Assembly (NCBI GenBank): GCA_902796625.1
Contig: CADBPX010000081.1
Location: 1 to 34,678, forward strand
Origin: an uncultured Pseudomonadota bacterium
Lineage (GTDB): Bacteria; Pseudomonadota; Alphaproteobacteria; RF32; CAG-239
Length of the DNA: 34,678 nt
Direction of reading: 5' to 3'
The position numbers and the translations under genes were made by a program. The notes below the pieces were generated by a model that saw only the letters and a list, made by a program, of their open reading frames with translations, was not told where the DNA came from and did no database searches. Below, piece after piece: positions 1 through 6,942 of this stretch (position 1 is the stretch's first letter; each line of letters starts with the position of its first letter).

Positions 1-183
1 CATTTTTTAAATTTTTGTAAATTTTTTGACAAAAAGTGATTCAGCAGCATTTTACTCATAATCTCACGCCTATTTTGTATTTATTTTTAAGGTCTTCCTC
101 GAGGTGCACGGTGCGTCACCTCATCAAAGAATCTTTTCTGTGCGTAGCGCTTATTTTTTATATGCGCATCAAAACTAAAGAAA
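1..183. other. Intergenic stretch with no gene seen
   Basis: AT-rich stretch 3' of the tRNA-Arg gene. An open frame at 36-278 is not credible because it reads across the tRNA. A short imperfect hairpin is visible at 101-122 (GAGGTG pairs with CACCTC), and a TTGACA hexamer lies at 27-32 without a well-placed -10. I see no T-run terminator for the tRNA here and assign no function. Confidence 0.4.
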
Positions 184-260
184 TGGCGTACCCGGCGAGG
201 CTCGAACTCGCAACCTTCGGCGTCGGAGGCCGATACTCTATCCAATTGAGCTACGGGTAC
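184..260 (-). tRNA. tRNA-Arg(CCG)
   Basis: Read on the minus strand this folds as a complete 77-nt cloverleaf. The acceptor GTACCCG pairs with CGGGTAC, followed by discriminator G and an encoded CCA. The D arm is GCTC/GAGT, the anticodon stem TCGGC/GCCGA with loop CTCCGAC, and the T arm holds GTTCGAGCC. Anticodon CCG decodes the arginine codon CGG. The CCA is genomically encoded. A near-consensus sigma70 promoter lies directly upstream (286-314). Confidence 0.96.
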
Positions 261-285
261 GCAATAAATATGCGTTAACATAGGT

Positions 286-314
286 GTATTACATGAATTA
301 TTAAGAAATGTCAA
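286..314 (-). promoter_or_regulatory. Promoter of tRNA-Arg
   Basis: On the minus strand TTGACA (314-309) is followed after exactly 17 nt by TAATAC (291-286). Transcription should begin near 279, about 19 nt before the mature tRNA 5' end. This is one of the best sigma70-type matches in the window. Confidence 0.75.
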
Positions 315-421
315 CAAATCTATTTCTTCTTATTGCCTAAAATTGTACATTCATCACTAATCAATAAAATTTTACTAAAAATCTTACCAATCACTACAAT
401 GTTAATTATTGGCTTTACCTC

Positions 422-450
422 TTGCATTTCTTAAATAAAAAATCTAAATA
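422..450 (+). promoter_or_regulatory. Possible dnaJ promoter
   Basis: TTGCAT (422-427), a 17-nt spacer, then TAAATA (445-450), 31 nt before the dnaJ start. In such AT-rich sequence a match of this quality can occur by chance. No CIRCE-like inverted repeat is visible in the 261-481 gap. Confidence 0.35.
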
Positions 451-481
451 AAGCATAACGATTGACTATAGAGAAAATAAA

Positions 482-1609
482 ATGGCAGATACCGAATATT
501 ACGATTTATTGGAAGTCAGTTCAACTGCTTCCGCCGAAGAAATCAAAAAAGCTTTTCGCAAGCAGGCAATGAAATATCACCCGGACCGCAATCCGGGAGA
601 TAAAGTTGCCGAGCAAAAATTCAAACAAATTAACGAAGCATACGAAGTTTTGCGTGATGAACAAAAACGCGCCGCTTATGACCATTACGGCAAAGCCGGT
701 GTTCAAGGAGCAAGCGACGGCAATCCGTTTGGCGGCGGATTTGATTTTGCCGATATTTTTAATGATATTTTTTCAGACTTTATGGGCGGCGGCCAATATA
801 ATAATGCCAATACCGGCACCCAACCGCGCCGCGGTGTAGATTTGCGCTATAATCTGAACATTTCACTGGAAAAAGCCTTTAGCGGTGCCGAAGAAGAAAT
901 CGTTATTCCTACGGTAAAAAATTGCGAAACCTGCCATGGTAACGGCACTAAAAACGGAGAAAAACCGAATCCGTGTCCGACTTGTCAGGGACGCGGTAAA
1001 GTCAGACGGCAACAAGGCGGTTTTTTTGTTTTTGAAACTCAGTGCCCGCAGTGCCACGGCAGCGGCTATGTTATTACTGATCCTTGTCCGGATTGCCACG
1101 GCAACGGCCAGATTAAAACCAATAAAAAACTGAAAGTAAAAATCAAACCGGGTATCGACACCAATATGCGAATCCGTATTCCGGGCGAAGGAACAGCCGG
1201 AATGTTCGGCGGCGCCAACGGTGATTTATACGTCGATATTATTGTTGAACGCCATAAATTATATGAACGCAAAGACGACGATTTGTATACCGCAGTGCCG
1301 ATTTCCGTAAGTTGCGCAATTTTAGGCGGAAAAATCGAAATTCCGGGAATCGACGGAAAGAAAGTAGAAGTCAATGTTCCGGCCGGCACACAGAATGATG
1401 CTCTGCTGAAAGTAAAAGGCAAAGGTATGCCGCTCTATGATACCGAACGCCGCGGTGACTTATATGTTCAGGTTAAAGTTATTATTCCGAAAAACCTGAA
1501 TGATAGGCAAAAAGAGCTGATGGAAGCCTTCCGCGCCGAAGGAGATGAAAACGGCTGCCAACCGGAAATCAAAGGCTTTTTCGATAAAATTAAAGACCTT
1601 TTCAATTAG
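482..1609 (+). CDS. dnaJ: Chaperone DnaJ (Hsp40)
   Basis: Co-chaperone that stimulates DnaK ATPase and delivers unfolded clients in the cytoplasm. All type I domains are present in 375 residues, the usual length. They are a J domain with the HPD motif at residues 33-35, a Gly/Phe-rich linker (about 73-105), and four CxxCxGxG zinc-binding repeats (CETCHGNG, CPTCQGRG, CPQCHGSG, CPDCHGNG, about 148-212). A C-terminal client-binding domain follows. The start is the first ATG; the ribosome site is weak (GAGAAAAT). dnaK and grpE are not in view, so this is dnaJ standing alone. Its stop overlaps the convergent Stealth gene by 4 bases, leaving no room for a dedicated terminator. Confidence 0.97.
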   Translation: MADTEYYDLLEVSSTASAEEIKKAFRKQAMKYHPDRNPGDKVAEQKFKQINEAYEVLRDEQKRAAYDHYGKAGVQGASDGNPFGGGFDFADIFNDIFSDFMGGGQYNNANTGTQPRRGVDLRYNLNISLEKAFSGAEEEIVIPTVKNCETCHGNGTKNGEKPNPCPTCQGRGKVRRQQGGFFVFETQCPQCHGSGYVITDPCPDCHGNGQIKTNKKLKVKIKPGIDTNMRIRIPGEGTAGMFGGANGDLYVDIIVERHKLYERKDDDLYTAVPISVSCAILGGKIEIPGIDGKKVEVNVPAGTQNDALLKVKGKGMPLYDTERRGDLYVQVKVIIPKNLNDRQKELMEAFRAEGDENGCQPEIKGFFDKIKDLFN

Positions 1610-2598
1610 ATTTCAAATTGGGATTTTTGCGAAAAGTATTCTTGCAAAAATGCTCTTCCCCGTTCACGGTCAGAAGCGGTAACTTTTTCGCCGTCTTCCA
1701 AACAAAAGAATTTCGGCCGATAACGCCGCAGTTTGCGATAGTAGTCTTTATTTTTCATGCTAATAACCACCGAATCGCGCTTTTTTTCCAAAAGCAGATA
1801 ATGTTTTAGCCATGCTTTGAAATTATGTCTGTATTCATCTATCACTTTGATTTCACCCTGCCCTAAGCACAAACCCATATAACAGACCAAAACTCGTGAC
1901 CAATCGCCAAATTGGCGAAAACGATGAGACAAAGTATGATTGATAATCGGCTTAAATATTTTATTGTGTTCCAAAAAATCCGACTTGCGATAAGCATCTG
2001 CATTATGATGCGGAAATAATAGCGGTATATTTTTTTTGTAGTACAATTGTGCTAAATGATGCATATCTAATAAACACGTTTCATATTGTGTCGGTGCCTT
2101 GCCATTTAAACGATTTTCTATTGCCTTATCATCAGGCGGCCAACAAATTTTTGGTGTTGTTAAACGCCAAATCGGTTTACCTTCACCGGTAAAAAAATCT
2201 TTTTCACAAAGAGGCGCATTAAAAAACATATCATCATTCATATAGATAAAATACTCTTTAAGGTTTTTAATATTTGGTATTCCGGTTTCAATTGCCGCTG
2301 AATTAAAAAGCGGCAAATACCTTTTATCAATTATTTCCTCATGATTAACCATGGTGATTTTTTCATGTGCAATATTAAGCCATTCCGGAGTTTGCTGATC
2401 ACTTATAATGTAAATATGATTAATCCACGGCGCATATTTTTCCACAGAACGCAAGGAATATTTCAATTCGTCATTTTGCACAAATCGGCCGGCACAACAA
2501 GCTTGAATATCCAGATTGTCTTCCCTATACTGTAATCTTTTTTGATGCCAATTTATGTCACCGTCATCACACCACAAATAAACTAAATCAACTTCCAT
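1606..2598 (-). CDS. Stealth-family sugar-phosphate transferase
   Basis: Stealth proteins transfer hexose-1-phosphate from a nucleotide sugar to build phosphate-linked capsular or exopolysaccharide. The family's conserved blocks are visible: CR1 at the N terminus (VDLVYLWCDDGD); CR2 (ELKYSLRSVEKYAPWINHIY, then ISDQQTPEWL) ending in FIYMNDDMFF; a CR3-like His-rich region (LLFPHHNADAYRK); and a short basic CR4-like C terminus. I place the start at 2598 (MEVDLVYLW), where GGAGAGG sits just upstream and TGATG overlaps the preceding gene's stop, so translation is probably coupled. An upstream in-frame ATG at 2610 is less likely. No signal peptide or membrane segment, so it acts at the cytoplasmic face. 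It forms a two-gene unit with the glycosyltransferase at 2598-3482. Substrate unknown. Confidence 0.85.
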   Translation of the reverse strand: MEVDLVYLWCDDGDINWHQKRLQYREDNLDIQACCAGRFVQNDELKYSLRSVEKYAPWINHIYIISDQQTPEWLNIAHEKITMVNHEEIIDKRYLPLFNSAAIETGIPNIKNLKEYFIYMNDDMFFNAPLCEKDFFTGEGKPIWRLTTPKICWPPDDKAIENRLNGKAPTQYETCLLDMHHLAQLYYKKNIPLLFPHHNADAYRKSDFLEHNKIFKPIINHTLSHRFRQFGDWSRVLVCYMGLCLGQGEIKVIDEYRHNFKAWLKHYLLLEKKRDSVVISMKNKDYYRKLRRYRPKFFCLEDGEKVTASDRERGRAFLQEYFSQKSQFEI

Positions 2599-3482
2599 CA
2601 ACCTCTCCATTTACATAAAGGAATAAAATTAAACAGCATCGCTTTAGTTTTTGTACGATATTTTTTAATTTTTATAAGCGATAAGGAGAAAACTTTAATT
2701 AGGTTTTGTGAAGGATAATACGAGATAAAAGGTAAAAATCCGAACAGATAAAATTTAACTTCCGATGCTATAAATTTTCCGGCAGATTTTTTTTCTCCTT
2801 TTAATCGGTCACGCTTCAACCAATTTATAATTTCCGGCCGACTCCAAGATGATTTCCACCAATGAATTGCTACCGTTTTATCTGTAATACAGCTTGGCTC
2901 GAACGCATCGTCACAATTGAACGGATAAAAATACTTCGGCGGATAAACAGCGATATCTCCATTAGTGATAATTCCGCCATTTTCTTTGGCTGTAAATCCG
3001 TATTTTTGCAAAACATACGTGGCAATACGCGGACCGGTATAAAATGATGAGTGCCATATTTCTTTTTGATAAAACTGCAACATTTCCGCAATAACCGGAT
3101 GATGTGCCTTTGCACCAATGAGCGCCGTTTCAATATGTTGATAACTTTCCATACTACGCCCCAAAAAAAGACCATAACCCAAAAACTCATCGAAATTTTT
3201 ATAAAGAGAAACATCTGTATCTAGCCATATTCCGCCGAACTTTTCCAGCACGAAGCATCTGACATAATCGGCGACATAAGCCCACATCTTATTTCTATAA
3301 ACGAAATCAAAAAAAGAATTTCTTTTGCATTCTTGCATAAAATCAAAATATTTTGATTTATTTTCGTTAATTTCAATCAATTCATATTCCTTAAGGCAAT
3401 TTTGCCAACTCAAAAAACAGAGATTAACATCAATCGGTTTAGCGGATCCCAACCACATATAAAAAACCCTCTTAGGTATCAT
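2598..3482 (-). CDS. DXD glycosyltransferase, capsular polysaccharide type (GT32-like)
   Basis: Belongs to the DXD sugar-binding (Gly_transf_sug/OCH1-like) group. It opens with IPKRVFYMWLGS, the usual 'IPK-hW-G' start, and has the diagnostic block AYVADYVRCFVLEKFGGIWL followed by DTD, the metal/nucleotide-sugar binding motif. An IHWWKSSW block follows in the C-terminal half. About 294 residues. I choose the ATG at 3482 because GGGA lies 9 nt upstream. Earlier in-frame ATGs at 3497 and 3542 would translate the terminator T-run and the structured leader, so they are unlikely. It is the first gene after the RNA element at 3498-3750 and is coupled to the Stealth gene (TGATG). Likely role: surface glycan assembly; donor and acceptor not predictable. 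Confidence 0.82.
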   Translation of the reverse strand: MIPKRVFYMWLGSAKPIDVNLCFLSWQNCLKEYELIEINENKSKYFDFMQECKRNSFFDFVYRNKMWAYVADYVRCFVLEKFGGIWLDTDVSLYKNFDEFLGYGLFLGRSMESYQHIETALIGAKAHHPVIAEMLQFYQKEIWHSSFYTGPRIATYVLQKYGFTAKENGGIITNGDIAVYPPKYFYPFNCDDAFEPSCITDKTVAIHWWKSSWSRPEIINWLKRDRLKGEKKSAGKFIASEVKFYLFGFLPFISYYPSQNLIKVFSLSLIKIKKYRTKTKAMLFNFIPLCKWRG

Positions 3483-3497
3483 TGTATCTTTTCCCAT

Positions 3498-3524
3498 AAA
3501 AAAATAACCACCATAAAGGCGGCC
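3498..3524 (-). terminator. Rho-independent terminator ahead of the glycosyltransferase gene
   Basis: CCGCC (3522-3518), loop TTTAT, GGTGG (3512-3508), then TTA and seven T (3504-3498) on the minus strand. It ends one base before an in-frame ATG at 3497 and 16 nt before the preferred start at 3482. Its 5' arm is the same sequence that closes the upstream structured RNA, so the two helices exclude each other. Confidence 0.6.
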
Positions 3525-3750
3525 TGGGAGTTGACAAATCATATGCTATTAAATGACCCTTTTAGTTTTTAGGCAAATTGCCCAGGACATCACTAAAAGC
3601 TCCCAGACCATTGAGTATGGTCTGGGATATATTAACGCTTGTATGATAATACAAGCGACATAACGATGTTATATCCTAACACCGAACAGCATTAGAGCTT
3701 GTCAAGGCTCCGTGCCGCCATCGACACTAACAAAGTAATATAACTTTGCT
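3498..3750 (-). ncRNA. Candidate structured leader RNA / small RNA, unknown family
   Basis: Read on the minus strand, consecutive hairpins are nested in one long closing helix. Closing helix: 3719-3714 with 3523-3518 (6 bp, GGCGGC/GCCGCC), 3711-3708 with 3530-3527 (4 bp), 3705-3699 with 3537-3531 (7 bp, TTGACAA/TTGTCAA). Inside: 3695-3689/3682-3676 (7 bp, loop TGTTCG), 3675-3668/3664-3657 (8 bp, 3-nt loop), 3656-3649/3644-3637 (8 bp), 3627-3618/3610-3601 (10 bp), 3599-3593/3565-3559 (7 bp) enclosing GGCAATTTGCC. A 5' hairpin (3748-3743/3736-3731) precedes it and a terminator follows. TATAAT at 3757-3752 could start the transcript; TTGACA at 3785-3780 is 22 nt from it, longer than ideal. Not recognisable as tmRNA, 6S, SRP, RNase P, T-box, cobalamin or lysine riboswitch. 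It may be a cis leader of the glycosyltransferase genes, a stand-alone RNA, or a palindromic mobile repeat. Confidence 0.5.
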
Positions 3751-3793
3751 GATTATAAATTGCAATTTAAAACCTTCTTTGTCAAGAAAAAAG

Positions 3794-4276
3794 CTATTTA
3801 TTGATTTCAAACGTGTCTATCAACGGGGCAAATTGCGCGCTCATCTGACGATACACATTTTTTTTAAATTCAACAATCAGCTCACATGCCTCGGCTAAGC
3901 TTCCCCAACGATACGCACAAAATTCCGGCTCGGCAGTGTGTAAATTAATTTCGGAATCATCGCCGGTAAAATAAAATAAAGTCCAATACATTTCCTGTCC
4001 GACATTATTATAGCCGCGCTGACGCATCGCGGCTATAACATCCGGCGGAAAACGATAACGAATCGGCTGTTCCAAAGTTTTTACCGGCACAACACTTGTC
4101 AGCGATGTTTCCTCCGCCAGCTCGCGATAAGCCGCGGCTAGCGGGGTTTCACCGGCATCAATACCGCCCTGCGGAAATTGCCACGAATCGGCAACATCGT
4201 TTCGTTGACACAACAACACTTGTCGATTTTTATTAAAAACTACAATACCGGCATTAGCGCGAAAATATTCGGCCAT
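3794..4276 (-). CDS. rppH: RNA pyrophosphohydrolase RppH
   Basis: Nudix hydrolase that removes pyrophosphate from triphosphorylated mRNA 5' ends and so triggers decay. 160 residues, typical size. The Nudix box spans residues 37-59 (GGIDAGETPLAAAYRELAEE), with the catalytic RELAEE core intact. The usual Gly near its end is Ser58. RppH-type features follow: the 'YRFPPDV' stretch and GQEMYWTLFYF. The start codon overlaps the ctpA stop (TAATG), so it is the last gene of the gpmI-envC-ctpA-rppH operon, a common alphaproteobacterial order. A diadenosine polyphosphate hydrolase role is an older annotation of the same family. Confidence 0.92.
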   Translation of the reverse strand: MAEYFRANAGIVVFNKNRQVLLCQRNDVADSWQFPQGGIDAGETPLAAAYRELAEETSLTSVVPVKTLEQPIRYRFPPDVIAAMRQRGYNNVGQEMYWTLFYFTGDDSEINLHTAEPEFCAYRWGSLAEACELIVEFKKNVYRQMSAQFAPLIDTFEINK

Positions 4277-5610
4277 TATTTTGCTTTTTGCTCCTTCTTT
4301 TGATTATCATTGGCGGCAACAGCATCATTTTGACCGTACAAATAGAGAGCTTTCACCAAATCTAAAGCGCGAACCAATTGATAATCTTGCGCATCTTTCT
4401 GCGCCTGATCTGTGCCATCTTTTTGTACTTTTTTATTATCATTGGCCTGCTCATTCTTCAATGCACCCTTCAAATCAGCTTCACTGATATTTAAATCATA
4501 AGATTTTATTTCTTCAACTTTTGCCTGTTTAACCGCCACATCAGGCTCAATACCCTTAGCTTGGATCGAACGTCCCGAAGGTGTATAGTAGCGCGCTGTT
4601 GTAATCCGCATTGCCGCATTATTGCGAAGCGGAATTAACGTTTGCACCGAACCTTTACCGAAAGATTTTTGTCCCAGAATCACGGCACGGTGATGATCCT
4701 GCAATGCACCGGAGACAATTTCCGAAGCCGAAGCCGAGCCCTCGTTAATCATTACGACAATCGGTAAGCCATTGGCAATATCTCCCGGCGTTGCCGAATA
4801 TTTAATCGTATCTTCTTCATTACGCGAACGGGTTGAAACAATCTCACCCTGCTCCAAGAACAAGTCGGAAACTTTAACCGCCTGATCCAGCAATCCGCCC
4901 GGATTGTTGCGCATATCAATCACAATACCGGATAGTTTGTTTTTCAACTTTTTCTGCGTTTCTTTGACCGCCTTCTCAATATCTTGATCTATATCGGCAT
5001 TAAAGGCCGAAATACGAACATATAAAATATCGTCATTTTTAACTTCGTACTTTACGGATTTAACCTTAATTTCATCACGCTTAAGCGTAACATCAAAAGG
5101 TTTTTTATTAACACGGCGTACCGTAATTTTAACTCTGGTACCGACTTTACCGCGCAACTTGGAAACAACTTCGTTTAAGCTCAGCCCGATAACCGACTTA
5201 CCGTCAATATCGGTAATATAATCACCGGCCTTCAAACCGGCACGCGCCGCCGGCGTATCATCAATCGGCGAAATAATTTTAACTATGCCGTTTTCCATGG
5301 TAATCTCAATTCCCAAACCGCCGAATTTGCCTTTGGTTTGCTCTTCCATATATTTAAAATCTTCCTCATTCAAATAGCTGGAATGCGGATCAAGCGAAGT
5401 AAGCATACCGTTAATTGCCGCTTCAATTAACTTTTTATCGGTTGTTTCCTCAACATATGATGCTTTGGTGCGCTCCATAACCTCGCCGAAAATATTTAAA
5501 AGCTCATAAGTATTGATCTCATCGGCCGCTTTTTTATCGGCTTTTGCCTGCACACAACCGGTAAATAATATTCCGGCAACAGCATAAATGAATAACTTTT
5601 TTTTCAACAT
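4276..5610 (-). CDS. ctpA: Carboxy-terminal processing protease CtpA (S41), predicted lipoprotein
   Basis: Periplasmic serine protease that trims or degrades envelope proteins, in other bacteria including peptidoglycan hydrolases. I place the start at 5610 (MLKKKLFIYA), which has AGGAAC upstream; the longer frame to 5640 would overlap envC. The N terminus is a lipoprotein signal with lipobox LFTGC (Cys19), suggesting membrane anchoring. A PDZ domain (about 85-165) carries GGLGIEI, followed by the S41 core with NNPGGLLDQAV. Catalytic Ser294 lies in GSASASE and Lys319 in KSFGKGSVQ. About 444 residues. The charged, Gln/Lys-rich tail (after about 380) is low complexity. Adjacency to envC suggests joint control of septal peptidoglycan cleavage. 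Confidence 0.93.
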   Translation of the reverse strand: MLKKKLFIYAVAGILFTGCVQAKADKKAADEINTYELLNIFGEVMERTKASYVEETTDKKLIEAAINGMLTSLDPHSSYLNEEDFKYMEEQTKGKFGGLGIEITMENGIVKIISPIDDTPAARAGLKAGDYITDIDGKSVIGLSLNEVVSKLRGKVGTRVKITVRRVNKKPFDVTLKRDEIKVKSVKYEVKNDDILYVRISAFNADIDQDIEKAVKETQKKLKNKLSGIVIDMRNNPGGLLDQAVKVSDLFLEQGEIVSTRSRNEEDTIKYSATPGDIANGLPIVVMINEGSASASEIVSGALQDHHRAVILGQKSFGKGSVQTLIPLRNNAAMRITTARYYTPSGRSIQAKGIEPDVAVKQAKVEEIKSYDLNISEADLKGALKNEQANDNKKVQKDGTDQAQKDAQDYQLVRALDLVKALYLYGQNDAVAANDNQKKEQKAK

Positions 5611-5624
5611 CTTTTTGTTCCTTT

Positions 5625-6932
5625 TCAGTTTGCAAGCCACTCGCTTGGATTAATTGGATGATTATTTTTTCTGATTTCCATGTGTAATTTAACATTATCG
5701 CCCTTTGGCATTGCGCCGACCGGCTCGCCGGCCAAAATCATCTGCCCGACTTCAGTGTATGAAGACCCCATACCGCTCAGCAGTGAAGTATATCCTTCAC
5801 CGTGATCGATAATAACCAGATTAGCAAAATTTTTAAACGGTCCGGAAAAGATTATTGTACCGTCAAACGGAGCCACCACTTGTGCTTTGCTTACGGTTTT
5901 AATGTCAATACCGTTAGAGTTTACACCTTTGGATAACTCCTGATGAAAAGCGGTAACAATCGGACCGCGAGCCGGACGAGATAATCGACCTTTAGCCTTG
6001 CTAAAGTTGGTAATAACTTTCTGCGGCGCCGGCGCACTTTTATCTTTGGCATAATCCGTTCCGGCTAAAGAATGGTTATTTTGCTGACGCAAACGTTCAG
6101 CCTCACGCTCGCGGGCTAAACGTTCCTTCTCGGCTCGCTGGCGTTCCTGTTCTTTCTGACGCTCCAACTTTTCCAACAGATCGCGCAAATCTTTAGCCTG
6201 CGCAGCCAATTGCTGGGCTTTTTGCTTGGCCTCTTTGCTTTGCACCGACAACTGATTATACATTTCATTTTTCTGTTTTGACAGTGCTTGCATTTCATCT
6301 TGTTGCTTGGCTAAACGAGCATTTTCATCAGCCAAATCATCAATTTTTTTCGCAATTTTTTCTTTTTGACTATTGATGTCTTCAATACTCTGCCGAATAG
6401 TTTCCGCCTGATCTTTTAAGGCATGCACACTGCTGCGCAACAAAATACTGCTGCGCATAACATCAACCGGTGTCAGCGGCTGAATCAGTACCGCCTCCGA
6501 AGGGCGTAAAGCAAGCATTTGCAAGGCGGAAAGCGTTTCAACAAGCATTCCGTGATCGGTACTGAAACGATTTTCGGAAGCGGCCAAATCTTTTTGCAAA
6601 TCTGTCAGTTCCTGCTGTGTTTTTGCCACTTCATCTTCGCCTTGGCGAATCTTTTTTGCGGCCGCAATCATTTTTTGATTAACTTCGGCAATTTCCTTTT
6701 TAACCTTATTAGCCTGCTGTTCATATTCCGCCCCTTGCTGGGAAATTTTCTTCGCCTCGGCCTCAACTTGAGCCAAATCGGAAGCGGAAACGGCATTACC
6801 CGAGGTGTTCAGAGTATGGGAAACAGCCTTTGAAACATCTTTTTTAGCCGGTATCGGAGCCTTACCCGCGGCCCAAAGATTTACCGGCAGTAAACACAAA
6901 ATCACCAACGCTGAAAAGTTCAAAAATTTCAC
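5625..6932 (-). CDS. envC: Murein hydrolase activator EnvC-like (degenerate LytM/M23)
   Basis: Periplasmic activator of N-acetylmuramoyl-L-alanine amidases at the division site. The order is signal peptide (MKFLNFSALVILCLLPVNLW), two long coiled-coil stretches (about 55-290, rich in Lys/Glu/Gln), and a C-terminal LytM domain (about 310-435). Metal-binding residues of true M23 peptidases are missing: the HxGxD region reads NGIDIK and the HxH motif reads LHMEIR. This fits an activator rather than an enzyme. I choose the GTG at 6932, with AAGGAA 6 nt upstream and an ideal signal peptide. The longer frame to 6953 begins with TTG and overlaps gpmI. About 435 residues. Confidence 0.88.
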   Translation of the reverse strand: MKFLNFSALVILCLLPVNLWAAGKAPIPAKKDVSKAVSHTLNTSGNAVSASDLAQVEAEAKKISQQGAEYEQQANKVKKEIAEVNQKMIAAAKKIRQGEDEVAKTQQELTDLQKDLAASENRFSTDHGMLVETLSALQMLALRPSEAVLIQPLTPVDVMRSSILLRSSVHALKDQAETIRQSIEDINSQKEKIAKKIDDLADENARLAKQQDEMQALSKQKNEMYNQLSVQSKEAKQKAQQLAAQAKDLRDLLEKLERQKEQERQRAEKERLAREREAERLRQQNNHSLAGTDYAKDKSAPAPQKVITNFSKAKGRLSRPARGPIVTAFHQELSKGVNSNGIDIKTVSKAQVVAPFDGTIIFSGPFKNFANLVIIDHGEGYTSLLSGMGSSYTEVGQMILAGEPVGAMPKGDNVKLHMEIRKNNHPINPSEWLAN

Positions 6933-6942
6933 AACATATTCC

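Noticed and set aside
36..278. 80-codon open frame at the left end, plus strand
   Set aside because: It runs antisense through the entire tRNA-Arg gene and has no ribosome site.
1066..1422. 118-codon frame antisense to dnaJ
   Set aside because: Lies wholly inside dnaJ, with the composition of a complementary-strand shadow and no start signals.
3483..3542. N-terminal extension of the DXD glycosyltransferase to the ATG at 3542
   Set aside because: The extra codons are encoded by the structured element and terminator T-run; the protein family starts at MIPK and a ribosome site precedes 3482.
3498..3750. tmRNA, 6S RNA, SRP RNA, T-box or known riboswitch identity for the structured element
   Set aside because: No tRNA-like domain or ANDN-type tag codons, no long single 6S hairpin, no SRP GGAA/GNRA apical motif, no T-box GGTGGNACC, no B12 box.
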